DNA from: Legionella_C dresdenensis
GTDB lineage: Bacteria; Pseudomonadota; Gammaproteobacteria; Legionellales; Legionellaceae
Length of the DNA: 64,000 bases
Direction of reading: 5' to 3'
Assembly: GCF_042649825.1 (NCBI RefSeq)
Contig: NZ_JBHSAB010000024.1
Location: 62,001 to 126,000 of the forward strand
Position numbers and translations under genes: made by a program. Below are positions 8,209-16,807 of the stretch, one piece after another. The notes under the pieces were generated by a model. It did not search any database. It had not been told where the DNA came from and worked only from the letters and a program-made list of their open reading frames with translations. Each line of letters opens with the position of its first letter. Position 1 is the stretch's first letter.

Positions 8209-8399
8209 CGTTTGCAGGGCTTTGTTGAATAAATCATTGGGGAAAGTCTGATTGTATGTAAAATAATCAAACCGACCATTTGTCATCCCCGCGAAGGCGG
8301 GGATCCATCCATCAAACAAAGTTAGGAGCTAACTTGAGACATGGATTCCCGCCTTCGCGGGAATGACAGTACTATTTATTCAACAAAGCCCGTTTGCAG
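8209..8399. mobile_element. 173-bp MITE with IS903-type ends and 9-bp target duplication
   Basis: The element runs 8218-8390. The left end GGCTTTGTTGAATAAATC and the right end (reverse complement GGCTTTGTTGAATAAATA) match the 18-base IS903 (IS5 family) terminal repeat as I remember it. Direct copies of CGTTTGCAG flank it exactly (8209-8217 and 8391-8399), the 9-bp duplication size of the IS903 group. It has no transposase. Inside it, 8282-8367 is the GTCATCCCCGCGAAGGCGGGG hairpin that forms the tandem array at 9932-11190. A lone identical end is at 19587-19604. Confidence 0.93.
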
Positions 8400-8754
8400 C
8401 GGGTTGTTCTGAGCCATTCCAGAAATCATCCAGCATATTACCCACAGCCAACACGCTATCTGCCAGATGCTGTCCATTGGGTATATTGCTAAAGTGCAGA
8501 CTGCAATTGACTATGCTAACGCCAAGATTCATGTTACTTAACGCATACATCCCAATTTTTGAGAATGAGGCGCGCTCGTTTTGGGCGAGAATACTCACAA
8601 GAGGCATAAGGAAACGCATTAACAATTCGGCATTGGTAAAATCAGGTTTCTTAATGAATTGATCAATGGCGATTGCCAAAGCAATCCAGTTGCCTAATTG
8701 CAAAGCCAGACTGATTTTATTGGCGCGCGGGAAAAAAAAATTATTTCTAGGCAT
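8380..8754 (-). CDS. Unknown protein, 3' end altered by MITE insertion
   Basis: 124 residues from an ATG with GGGAG seven bases upstream. I do not recognise the family. It has a hydrophobic stretch LGNWIALAIAIDQFI near residue 22 and otherwise looks helical and soluble, ending ...DDFWNGSEQPAANGLC. The last residues are read from the terminal repeat of the 173-bp element: removing the element and one target copy restores AACGCGGCACCGGGGTAA, so the ancestral end was probably ...PAANAAPG. Nothing in the neighbourhood (bolA, DUF3309) suggests a function. Confidence 0.65.
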   Translation of the reverse strand: MPRNNFFFPRANKISLALQLGNWIALAIAIDQFIKKPDFTNAELLMRFLMPLVSILAQNERASFSKIGMYALSNMNLGVSIVNCSLHFSNIPNGQHLADSVLAVGNMLDDFWNGSEQPAANGLC

Positions 8755-8843
8755 ACAGCTCTCCCTGTTATTTGCGCTCCTTTATAAAAAAATCTGTATT
8801 AAAATACAAGAGCACAGGGATTGTTTTCCCGCGAAACCAATTA

Positions 8844-8999
8844 TTAAATTCGACCTATTAACATCAAAATAATCAAAATAAGCAGTATTGTTCCAATCAA
8901 TCCGCTAGGTCCATATCCCCAATCTTTACTATAATTCCATCGAGGAAGACCGCCAACCAGCAACAATACCAACAGAATTATAAGTACGGTGCTTAACAT
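8844..8999 (-). CDS. DUF3309-family small membrane protein
   Basis: A 51-residue ORF too short for most gene callers. It starts MLSTVLIILLVLLLVGGLPR, continues WNYSKDWGYGPSGLIGTIL and ends LMLIGRI: two hydrophobic segments around a W-x-Y-S-x-x-W-G-Y-G-P-S-G motif, the signature of the DUF3309 family. AAGGAG is seven bases before the ATG. The family has no assigned function; members often sit beside stress genes. Here the neighbour upstream on the same strand is a PRC-barrel protein. Confidence 0.85.
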   Translation of the reverse strand: MLSTVLIILLVLLLVGGLPRWNYSKDWGYGPSGLIGTILLILIILMLIGRI

Positions 9000-9061
9000 G
9001 ATTGCTCCTTGCATGTTGCTGGATTGCTTTTACAAGCAATCCAGACACAATAATAATCCTA

Positions 9062-9406
9062 TCAATTAATTTGATAAAATCGGGTTATTGAATCAGTCAC
9101 AGTCCGGTCTGCAAAGTCAGGCCAATTTTCTTTATTGAAGCCTGGAGCATTTTTTAACCGCTCCTCTGTGACGCCATTCAGAATATAGCAGTTATCGGTT
9201 GGATTGTAAGACAGCGATTGCCAGGGCACCGCAAAGAATTTATTGCCGAACCCGAGAATCCCGCCAAAATCCAATACCAGATAATTGACTTTACCAGACA
9301 TTTTATCAAGGACTACTTCATTGATTTCGCCCAGATCTTCGCCAGCAGGATTAGTTACTTTTACCCCGGTAACTTCGCTGGCTTTGACGATAGTATGATT
9401 TTCCAT
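9062..9406 (-). CDS. PRC-barrel domain protein
   Basis: 114 residues. The beta-barrel pattern is clear: KASEVTGVKVTNPAGEDLGEINEVVLD, then GKVNYLVLDFGGILGFGNKFFAVPW, and NCYILNGVTEERLKNAPGF, which matches stand-alone PRC-barrel proteins of soil and aquatic bacteria. PRC barrels occur in RimM and in the photosynthetic reaction-centre H subunit; free-standing ones are linked to general stress or envelope adaptation but lack a defined reaction. A GGAGGA ribosome site precedes the ATG. Same strand as the genes on either side, probably a small stress-related group. Confidence 0.85.
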   Translation of the reverse strand: MENHTIVKASEVTGVKVTNPAGEDLGEINEVVLDKMSGKVNYLVLDFGGILGFGNKFFAVPWQSLSYNPTDNCYILNGVTEERLKNAPGFNKENWPDFADRTVTDSITRFYQIN

Positions 9407-9442
9407 TTTTCATTCCTCCATGAATTACTGAATATGCTGTGA

Positions 9443-9682
9443 TTAGTCATCAACTTCACAAGTAATTTTTGTGCAATCACGGCAATTTTTTGCAGCCATA
9501 TCAAAGCTGGAAGAAGCGGTACCGCGAGCATTCGCCATTTGGTCATCAGCGGCTTTATCAGACGCGACTTCACTGCTGCTGGCATTGGTGGTGCAGGTCC
9601 AGTTTTTGCTCATATCAGTTGTTGACGCCGCAAACACTGCAGATGAACCCAGTACACACATTGCAAGTACTAATTTTTTCAT
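9443..9682 (-). CDS. Small secreted cysteine-containing protein
   Basis: 79 residues with a classic signal peptide (MKKLVLAMCVLGSSAVFAAS, cleavage expected after AFA-A near residue 19). The mature ~60 residues are Ser/Ala/Asp rich and carry four cysteines (WTC, NCRDC, ITC) that could form two disulfides in the periplasm. No family recognised. AAGGAG sits seven bases before the ATG. Just upstream lie about 250 bases of very AT-rich DNA and then the ten-unit hairpin array. Confidence 0.75.
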   Translation of the reverse strand: MKKLVLAMCVLGSSAVFAASTTDMSKNWTCTTNASSSEVASDKAADDQMANARGTASSSFDMAAKNCRDCTKITCEVDD

Positions 9683-9931
9683 TTTGTCACTCCTTGTGTT
9701 GAAATTTCACTCCTGAATAACTGAAAATAATTTAACTATTTTCATAAAAAACAACGAAAAATTAAAAAAATACAAACTCATATTTCTCTGATTAATTACA
9801 ACTATATTTAATGATAGTAGAATACGAAAATTATTCAAATCGATAATGAAAAAAATTACATATTAAATTTCATAAAAAACAATTCAAATAAATACAAATA
9901 ATTACCGTATAATGAGAATCTGTAGGATACT
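9683..9931. other. AT-rich intergenic stretch
   Basis: About 250 bases of strongly AT-rich sequence with many A-tracts and no plausible gene. It probably holds the promoter of the secreted protein on the minus strand, and A-tracts of this kind can bend DNA or bind H-NS-like proteins. I see no defined operator. Confidence 0.5.
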
Positions 9932-11190
9932 GTCATTCCCGCAAAGGCGGGAATCCATTTTTCATGTTAGCTCCTTACCTTGTTTGATAGATGGATCCCC
10001 GCTTTCGCGGGGATGACAAATTTCTTAACTTAATAGCAATGGAAATACAAACTAACGATACTGTCATTCCCGCGAAGGCGGGAATCCATTTTTCAAGTTA
10101 GCTCCTTACCTTGTTTGATAGATGGATCCCTGCCTTCGCGGGGATGACAAATTTCTTAACTTAATAGCAATGGAAATACAAACTAACGATACTGTCATTC
10201 CCGCGAAGGCGAAGGGAATCCATTTTTCATGTTAGCTCCTTACCTTGTTTGATAGATGGATCCCTGCCTTCGCGGGGATGACAAATTTCTTAACTTAATG
10301 GCAGTGGAATACAAACTAACGATACTGTCATTCCCGCGAAGGCGGAATCCATTTTTCAAGTTAGCTCCTTACCCTATTTGATAGATGGATCCCCGCCTTC
10401 GCGGGGATGACAAATTTCTTAACTTAATGGCAGTGGAAATACAAACTAACGATACTGTCATTCCCGCGAAGGCGGAATCCATTTTTCATGTTAACTCCTT
10501 ACCTTGTTTGATAAATGGATCCCCGCCTTCGCGGGGATGACAAATTTCTTAACTTAATGGCAGTGGAATACAAACTAACGATACTGTCATTCCCGCGAAG
10601 GCGGGAATCCATTTTTCAAGTTAGCTCCTTACCTTGTTTGATAGATAGATCCCCGTCTTCGCGGGGATGACAAATTTCTTAACTTAATGGCAGTGGAAAT
10701 ACAAATTAACGATACTGTCATTCCCGCGAAGGCGGGAATCATTTTTCAAGTTAGCTCCTTACCTTGTTTGATAGATAGATCCCCGTCTTCGCGGGGATGA
10801 TAAATTTCTTAACTTAATGGCAGTGGAAATACAAATTAACGATACTGTCATTCCCGCGAAGGCGGGAATCCATTTCTCAAGTTAGCTCCTTCCCTTGTTT
10901 GATGGATGGATCCCCGCCTTCGCGGGGATGACAAATTTCTTAACTTAATGGCAGTGGAATACAAACTAACGATACTGTCATTCCCGCGAAGGCGGGAATC
11001 CATTTTTCAAGTTAGCTCCTTACCTTGTTTGATAGATAGATCCCCGCCTTCGCGGGGATGACAAATTTCTTAACTTAATGGCAGTGGAATACAAACTAAC
11101 GATACTGTCATTCCCGCGAAGGCGGGAATCCATTTCTCAAGTTAGCTCCTTACCTTGTTTGATGGATGGATCCCCTCCGCGGGGATGACA
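9932..11190. repeat. Tandem array of ten ~130-bp hairpin units
   Basis: Units start (GTCATTCCC) at 9932, 10063, 10194, 10327, 10457, 10586, 10717, 10847, 10977 and 11107, a period of 129-133 bases. Each unit has a long imperfect hairpin: GTCATTCCCGCGAAGGCGGG at one end, GGGGATGAC with CCCCGCCTTCGCGG at the other, and a central loop TTTTTCAAGTTAGCTCCTTA-CCTTGTTTGATAGATGG. A ~46-base linker (AATTTCTTAACTTAATGGCA...) separates units and is equally conserved. Units differ by scattered substitutions and 1-3 base indels. No open frame spans the array. A single related hairpin lies inside the MITE at 8218-8390, a minimal one at 27052-27097 and a relic at 46559-46615. Confidence 0.97.
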
Positions 11191-11235
11191 ATTTTCTTTA
11201 CTGAACCGAAAAACCTGAATTTATCTTCCTAAACA

Positions 11236-11264
11236 TTGCAGCCGCTTTTCTACTCACTTATAAT
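11236..11264 (+). promoter_or_regulatory. Sigma-70-type promoter of the amino-acid antiporter
   Basis: TTGCAG, a 17-base spacer and a perfect TATAAT (11259-11264), ending 34 bases before the chosen ATG at 11299. It begins 45 bases after the end of the hairpin array. Confidence 0.8.
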
Positions 11265-11298
11265 GTTAACCTTTTTGTCAAACAGAGCGGGAATTGCC

Positions 11299-12699
11299 AT
11301 GAAAGCATTGTCTACGGAAAAAATATCGGTGTTGGCACTGATTTTATTGATCACTGGCGCCATTGATAGCATCCGTAATCTGCCTGGCACTGCCCTGTTT
11401 GGTTCATCGCTGATCTTCTTTTTTACTGTCTCGGCGCTGATTTTTTTAATTCCCATTGCTTTGGTTGCGGCAGAGCTCTCGGCTGCGTGGTCAGAGGAAG
11501 AAGGCGGGGTATATACCTGGGTAAAAAACGCTTTTGGCGAAAATATGGCCTTTTTTACCATTTGGCTGCAGTGGATTAACACGCTGGTCTGGTATCCTTC
11601 TATCCTGTCCTTTATTGCAGGAACAATGGCCTATTTGATTAATCCGGAACTGGCTCAGAATAAGCTCTATCTAATCAGCGTGATTCTGGTTGTATTCTGG
11701 TCGTTAACGCTGCTCGGGCTATCAGGGCTCAGGGCATCAGCTACGTTTGCCAGTTTCTGTGCAATTTTTGGAATGATTCTGCCTATGGGGTTTATTATAG
11801 CCCTGGCGGTAATCTGGTTATTTCAAGGCAACCCGATTGCTATTGATTTAAGCCCATCTCATTTACTGCCTCACTGGCAAGACCATAATGCCTGGATGTC
11901 CTCTTTGACTGCAATCATGACTTCATTTTTAGGAATGGAGCTTGCGGCCGTTCATGTTCGAAACGTCAAGCAACCACAACGCAATTTCCCACGCGCCATG
12001 TTTTTCTCGGTATTGCTGATCCTGGGCACGATGATTTTTGGCTCGCTGGCAATCGCTTTTGTCTTGCCCCAGAATCAAATCAGCCTGGTAGATGGGGTTA
12101 TGCAGGCATTTAACAATTTTTTCAGCGCCTATCACCTGACGGCGTTAATGCCGGTTACGGTAATTTTACTTCTGATTGGCAGCCTCGGCAGTATGGTTAA
12201 CTGGATCATTTCCCCCGCTAAAGGACTGCTGCTGGCAGCTGACAATGGCTTTTTACCGCACTGGTTATACAAAAAGAACAACCATGGCGTCGCCTCTCGT
12301 ATTTTAATACTCCAGGCAGTTATCGTGACTTTGTTATGCGGCTGCTTTCTGCTCTTACCCAGCATTAATGCGATTTACTGGCTGTTTACCGATTTGAGCA
12401 CCGAATTATATCTGATGATGTATGTGCTTATGTTCATTGCGGCCTGGCGGATTAAGAGCAAATTTGCCGATATGCCCAGGCCCTTTAAAGTACCAGGCGG
12501 TAAATTCGGTTATTATCTGACTTGCACCCTTGGCCTCATCGGTTGCGCAGTCACCCTGATTGCCGGTTTTATGCCTCCTGAAAATAGTATGGACGTTGGC
12601 GGCGCTAATCATTTTCGGGTTATTTTTTCGATTGGTATCGTATTAATGCTATTACCTGCGTTTTTGCTTTACCTTCGGAAGAAGAAGCAGGTTGGGTAG
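11299..12699 (+). CDS. APC-superfamily amino-acid antiporter, GadC-like
   Basis: 466 residues with about twelve membrane helices. The opening SVLALILLITGAIDSIRNLP, the AELSAAWSEEEGGVYTWVKNAFG segment after helix 2, and LGMELAAVHVRNVKQPQRNFPRA are typical of the glutamate:GABA antiporter branch of the APC superfamily. Such carriers exchange an amino acid for its decarboxylation product or import amino acids; the real substrate cannot be read from sequence. I use the ATG at 11299 (GGGAA upstream, promoter at 11236-11264) rather than an upstream start inside the promoter. The C-terminal residues QVG and stop TAG lie in a GCAGGTTGGG hairpin. Confidence 0.88.
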   Translation: MKALSTEKISVLALILLITGAIDSIRNLPGTALFGSSLIFFFTVSALIFLIPIALVAAELSAAWSEEEGGVYTWVKNAFGENMAFFTIWLQWINTLVWYPSILSFIAGTMAYLINPELAQNKLYLISVILVVFWSLTLLGLSGLRASATFASFCAIFGMILPMGFIIALAVIWLFQGNPIAIDLSPSHLLPHWQDHNAWMSSLTAIMTSFLGMELAAVHVRNVKQPQRNFPRAMFFSVLLILGTMIFGSLAIAFVLPQNQISLVDGVMQAFNNFFSAYHLTALMPVTVILLLIGSLGSMVNWIISPAKGLLLAADNGFLPHWLYKKNNHGVASRILILQAVIVTLLCGCFLLLPSINAIYWLFTDLSTELYLMMYVLMFIAAWRIKSKFADMPRPFKVPGGKFGYYLTCTLGLIGCAVTLIAGFMPPENSMDVGGANHFRVIFSIGIVLMLLPAFLLYLRKKKQVG

Positions 12700-12715
12700 T
12701 TTTAAACCAACCTGC
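12687..12715. repeat. Short GTTGG hairpin overlapping the antiporter stop
   Basis: GCAGGTTGG (12687-12695) and CCAACCTGC (12707-12715) are exact inverted arms around GTAGTTTTAAA, which contains the antiporter stop codon. It looks like a decayed member of the GTAGGTTGGG family; it may also end transcription, though no long T-run follows. Confidence 0.7.
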
Positions 12716-12749
12716 AATAATTGTATTAAACCCTTGATATTCGTGGTCA

Positions 12750-12769
12750 ATTAATACTCTCTTAAGCTT
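12750..12769 (+). promoter_or_regulatory. Possible PmrA-box-like direct repeat
   Basis: ATTAATACT-CT-CTTAAGCTT matches the Legionella/Coxiella PmrA consensus cTTAATatT-N2-cTTAATatT at 7 of 9 positions in each half by my count. It lies just upstream of a TATGAT/TATAGT -10-like sequence (12772-12781), 43 bases before the start of the large coiled-coil protein. Such boxes drive several Dot/Icm effectors. AT-rich DNA gives chance matches easily. Confidence 0.4.
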
Positions 12770-12812
12770 CTTATGATATAGTGCCAACCAAGTTTTTTCT
12801 CAGGATGCCCAT

Positions 12813-15800
12813 ATGTTGAACCAAAACTCTAATCCATGGCAAACATTGATTGATAAAGCAAAAGATGTTGTCAAAACACTGCGCGAAGCCGGCGCAGAAG
12901 AGCTGGCGAGAGAAATAGAAATCCTGATTATTGAAACCTGTGAAACTAAAAAATTAACATCAACTGAATCAATAAAAAAATACCAGGAGCACTATGAGCT
13001 GATATTAAGGGAGCTTCCTGAGAAACTGAGGCAATTTTATATAACAACTCAGATGAATGCCGCCCTGCTTCCTCAAAACGAGTTAATCAATTCAGTACTG
13101 GAAATGCAAAAACAAATACTCCTTTCCAGACTGACTCTAATTCGCAGCACATTAGAAAAACTTAAGAAAAATTTTCCAATTTCGCAAACTGCAGCACATG
13201 TTGAATTAAAATGCGAAAACTTTAAGCAAGTCATTAATAATGTCAGTGATCTGTTTAGAGTAACAAAAGAAATGGATAAATTTGAAAAGAATTTTATAAA
13301 TTCCGCGCTAAAATTATTAGCTCCCTGCTTCGCTGATCAAAAACCATGGGATTCTCATCAGATTAAACTTAAACAAACCTTGGCACACCCCGCTATCGCT
13401 GATGTTATAAAATATATTGAAGAATTTGAATCTCAAAAGAGCGATTTTGTGGCCGCTTTACAGCAAAAGCATATTCCTCTTTTAGAGGAACTGCAGAAAG
13501 TTAAATCAAGCTTTGATCTAATCATCCCCGCGACAATACCAGAACAAGCCAAACCTGAAAGAGAATTTAATGACGCCCGGCAAAAGCTGGCAGATACCCT
13601 GTCATCTGAACCAAGGCCGCAATTATTACAACCACTGGAAGCAGCAGCTATTCAGTTCTTATACCAATTGGTTCTTGCCCGTCTAAAAGACAATCCGCTA
13701 TTTACTGGCGAATACAATTTCCTCGAAAATCGCTCAATGCTCACCGGTAGTGATTTATTCGATGTCATAAAAAAGGCTTTAATCCGTGTTGAATCGATTA
13801 TTAGTAATCAAAATCAAGAATATAGAGCTCGTTATAGCAAAAAACTAAATAGCTCATCAGGAAAGAAAAACCGGGATGCTATCATCACATTACTGAAGGA
13901 AATTGACGACAATCCTCAAAAGCCTGTTTCGGCCGCAAGAATTGCTGAATTAGATGAAAAATTGAATAACTCTATAGTTGAAGCGAAAAAAAGAACAGCC
14001 ACTGTTAAAAAAATTGCAGAAATTTCAGGGCCAAAACCTTCTGAAACCAGCATTAATTGGGATGCCATGCCAGATCTGGCGCAATTTCAAACTGAAAGCC
14101 CGTTTGATTCAAACCTTGGCCATATCCGTCAATTAGTCGATCTTAATAGAGAATATCAGAAAATCGATCAAAAAATTATTCAGACGATCGTTCCAGATAG
14201 AAACCAGGGCAATAGGCTTTTTGGCCTCTCAAGCTCCTTCAGTGGATTACCTGGAATTAAAGAGTTGCTTTCCGGGATTAACCGTACTCAATCAGAGCCG
14301 CACAGTTTAACCGATTTGCCAGCGCTATCTTCCGATGCGGAAAGAGATGACATCCAGGCGTTAAGACATGAGCGCGCGATAATTGCACAAAGAATCACAG
14401 CCATCCAAAATGCGGTGAATCAACCAGCCAGCGAGCTCCAGGCACAACTCGCTAACGCACAAAAAAAGCTTGAAGAAGCGATAATGTCTTTCAGAAGAAA
14501 AATTGGGTCAACCCGTTGTCGTGTTAATACTGCAAATGACGATAGAGATGCCGCTTATCTGAATGCATTAATTATTACATTAGTCAATCGCTTTGCGGAG
14601 GCTAGAACGCAAGGATTTTTTAATCCTGAAAATGAATGCCTCAGACTGTTTTTTTGGCAATTGAAACTTCACCTGCCCACTGACGCAATCCAGGAGAACA
14701 AATCTGAATCGTGGATTCTGGAAACCGCTGTAAAGGCAGCAACACTGTATCGGACAACTCATGGTGCTTTCCTGACTGCCGAGCAAATAGCACAGCAAAA
14801 TCAGGCTGACGCTTATGAAAAAAAATTAATGATGGAGTCATTGCATAAATTACTCACTGATTTTCCAATTGATTTTTATATCCTCAAAAATCAGGAAATT
14901 GCTGACCATGATAGTGTCATTGAAGTTTTCAATAATTTAAAGAAAACACTGCAAGGTTTTACTGCCAGAAACAACACATTAATTCTGCAATTAGATAATA
15001 CCGGCATCAAAACTACCGGCGTGCTTAACGAATGCAAAGAAACGATTAATCGCAGAAAAGAGCAATTAAAAGCCCTTTTGAAAAAATACAACACAGACCG
15101 AGCTGAATTACTTGAGAGCAATGCCAACAATAGATATGAAGCCATCGAGAAACTGCAGCAAAAAGTTATGGCAGAAATCAAAAATTTAGCTAAAACTCAA
15201 GATATTGAAGCTGATATCAGTTCGTATGAACAGTTGTATCTGACTGAAAAGAAAAAAATGCAGGCGGTGCTGAAAGCAAAAATTCGACTGGCTGAAGAGG
15301 CACTCGCAGCTCGCAATCATTTTCAAGACAAGCAAAATAATGCTCCCGGCGTATCCCCCCTTGCGCAAAAGCCTCTTATAGATATTAAGCAGACGCTTAA
15401 TAAACATATCTGCGCTGCAAATAACATCCTGACATCCACAGAACCGTTATCCAGTATTAAAGAATCGTGCGACATGTTTATCCAGGATCTAAACAGTCAG
15501 GTTAAGAAAGTGAAGGAATTTCTGGTAACCGCACTCAATATTGATAACAATATACTAAAACCGTTTCAGGATAAATCCACAGTTTATACTGATGAAAATC
15601 GTTATAAGCAGCCATTAATCACCCAGCTGGCTCAATCGCAGAAAACGTTAAAAGGTCTGCAGGATCAATTGCAAATGTTTAATCATATGCAAAAACCGGA
15701 ACACTGGAATTCCTGGATCGATATAGTTGTAAACAAGCACCTGGAACTGGATACTTGCCGGCAAGAGCTCAGAAAAATCGATGAACTGGCCGGTATCGAA

Positions 15801-16406
15801 CAGGTACGAATAATTCGTTCAAAATATCAACCTTATCTTATCTCTCTGACGCTTAAAAATAAATTAGTCAATGAATATGTCCGTATTCTCAAAAAATATA
15901 AACCAGAGGATACAATTAAACTCCCTAACCTTGGCCTCGATATCAGGATTCAATATTTGAACGATTTTGAGTCTAAGCCGGGGCTAGATAAGACCTTAAA
16001 TAAAATAGATCCGCGTTTACTCAAGCTTGCGCAGGCGTGTCAGGAATTAAATCGCTTAAACCGCAACTTTATGGGATATGAGCCTAACGTACCGGCAATA
16101 ACTCAGCAAGGCTATTTAACGACACTGATTGAAACCGTTAACCGCCATATTCATAACGATAAAATGGAACACTGGTCTGAAGGAGAAATTGGCCGCCGTC
16201 CTGGCTGGTTACAATCGTTGCGGCTGCTTATAAAACCCATACAGCAGGTATCGCATACTTATGCCAGAGCCCGCCAAATCTTTTTCCCGACTATTGGAGC
16301 ATGTAAAACCGAGGCAATGCTGGTTAAGGAAGGCAACAAGTGTTATGAGGCGTTAAAACAGCACTTGCCAGAGCTAGCAGATCATTCGGCTCCGCCGGCA
16401 CCATAA
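12813..16406 (+). CDS. Large coiled-coil protein of unknown function, effector candidate
   Basis: 1,197 residues, strongly helical and highly charged, without signal peptide or membrane helix. I do not recognise any enzymatic domain. Long heptad-rich stretches occur around residues 30-130, 200-260, 520-570 (AQLANAQKKLEEAIMSFRRK), 690-830 and 850-1000. The C-terminal part changes character (GWLQSLRLLIKPIQQVSHTY, IFFPTIGACKTEAMLVKEG) and may be a distinct small domain. The ATG follows CAGGA; a PmrA-like box lies upstream. Large coiled-coil proteins of this sort are common among Dot/Icm substrates of Legionellales, which is my best guess; a cytoskeletal or structural role inside the bacterium is the alternative. 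A 273-bp repeat follows. Confidence 0.7.
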   Translation: MLNQNSNPWQTLIDKAKDVVKTLREAGAEELAREIEILIIETCETKKLTSTESIKKYQEHYELILRELPEKLRQFYITTQMNAALLPQNELINSVLEMQKQILLSRLTLIRSTLEKLKKNFPISQTAAHVELKCENFKQVINNVSDLFRVTKEMDKFEKNFINSALKLLAPCFADQKPWDSHQIKLKQTLAHPAIADVIKYIEEFESQKSDFVAALQQKHIPLLEELQKVKSSFDLIIPATIPEQAKPEREFNDARQKLADTLSSEPRPQLLQPLEAAAIQFLYQLVLARLKDNPLFTGEYNFLENRSMLTGSDLFDVIKKALIRVESIISNQNQEYRARYSKKLNSSSGKKNRDAIITLLKEIDDNPQKPVSAARIAELDEKLNNSIVEAKKRTATVKKIAEISGPKPSETSINWDAMPDLAQFQTESPFDSNLGHIRQLVDLNREYQKIDQKIIQTIVPDRNQGNRLFGLSSSFSGLPGIKELLSGINRTQSEPHSLTDLPALSSDAERDDIQALRHERAIIAQRITAIQNAVNQPASELQAQLANAQKKLEEAIMSFRRKIGSTRCRVNTANDDRDAAYLNALIITLVNRFAEARTQGFFNPENECLRLFFWQLKLHLPTDAIQENKSESWILETAVKAATLYRTTHGAFLTAEQIAQQNQADAYEKKLMMESLHKLLTDFPIDFYILKNQEIADHDSVIEVFNNLKKTLQGFTARNNTLILQLDNTGIKTTGVLNECKETINRRKEQLKALLKKYNTDRAELLESNANNRYEAIEKLQQKVMAEIKNLAKTQDIEADISSYEQLYLTEKKKMQAVLKAKIRLAEEALAARNHFQDKQNNAPGVSPLAQKPLIDIKQTLNKHICAANNILTSTEPLSSIKESCDMFIQDLNSQVKKVKEFLVTALNIDNNILKPFQDKSTVYTDENRYKQPLITQLAQSQKTLKGLQDQLQMFNHMQKPEHWNSWIDIVVNKHLELDTCRQELRKIDELAGIEQVRIIRSKYQPYLISLTLKNKLVNEYVRILKKYKPEDTIKLPNLGLDIRIQYLNDFESKPGLDKTLNKIDPRLLKLAQACQELNRLNRNFMGYEPNVPAITQQGYLTTLIETVNRHIHNDKMEHWSEGEIGRRPGWLQSLRLLIKPIQQVSHTYARARQIFFPTIGACKTEAMLVKEGNKCYEALKQHLPELADHSAPPAP

Positions 16407-16435
16407 GAGCTTATTTCTGGGAAGAGAAATTTAGT

Positions 16436-16708
16436 GTTGGGCTTTACAGCCCATGGCCGTCAAGCTAAGCCAGGTACACAGGAAATTAGAATAGTAAATG
16501 TACAAAATTCCTTAACTGCCTGCTATGGGTTTTACAGCACATATTCGTTCGGCCTGAGGAAAATGCGGAGCATTTGTCTCGAAGGCGTGGCACTGTACCA
16601 CAGGCTTCGAGACAGCGCTAAAGCGCTTCCTCAGCCCGAACGATGTGGTGAAATGTAGAAATTTAATTCCTTAACTTGACGGCGATGGGCTTTACAACGC
16701 AATCTACG
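16436..16708. repeat. 273-bp composite nested palindrome, copy 1
   Basis: Runs from GTTGGGCTTTACAGCCCATGG to a degenerate AACGCAATCTAC. In order it holds GCCGTCAAGC, TAGAATAGTAAATGTACAAAATTCCTTAACTG, the 95-base core palindrome (16547-16641, GTTCGGCCTGAGG...CCCGAAC), then TTTAATTCCTTAACTTGACGGCGATGGG. The element at 58910-59177 is the same sequence in the opposite orientation with few differences. No coding capacity. Confidence 0.95.
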
Positions 16709-16807
16709 ATGGTTTGATCACAAGAACCTTGCTCCAATTAATCCTTGCCATGATGTCATGTATAATTTAAACTGCCTGAGTTATAAAAGCACCACTTGGA
16801 GCAATTC

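Noticed and set aside
9932..11190. CRISPR array
   Set aside because: The period (~130) is far too long, the 'spacers' are near-identical linkers, and no cas genes are near.
16434..16658. 74-codon frame in the 273-bp repeat
   Set aside because: It spans a palindromic repeat whose other copy, 58910-59177, does not preserve the frame as a gene; repeat-derived.
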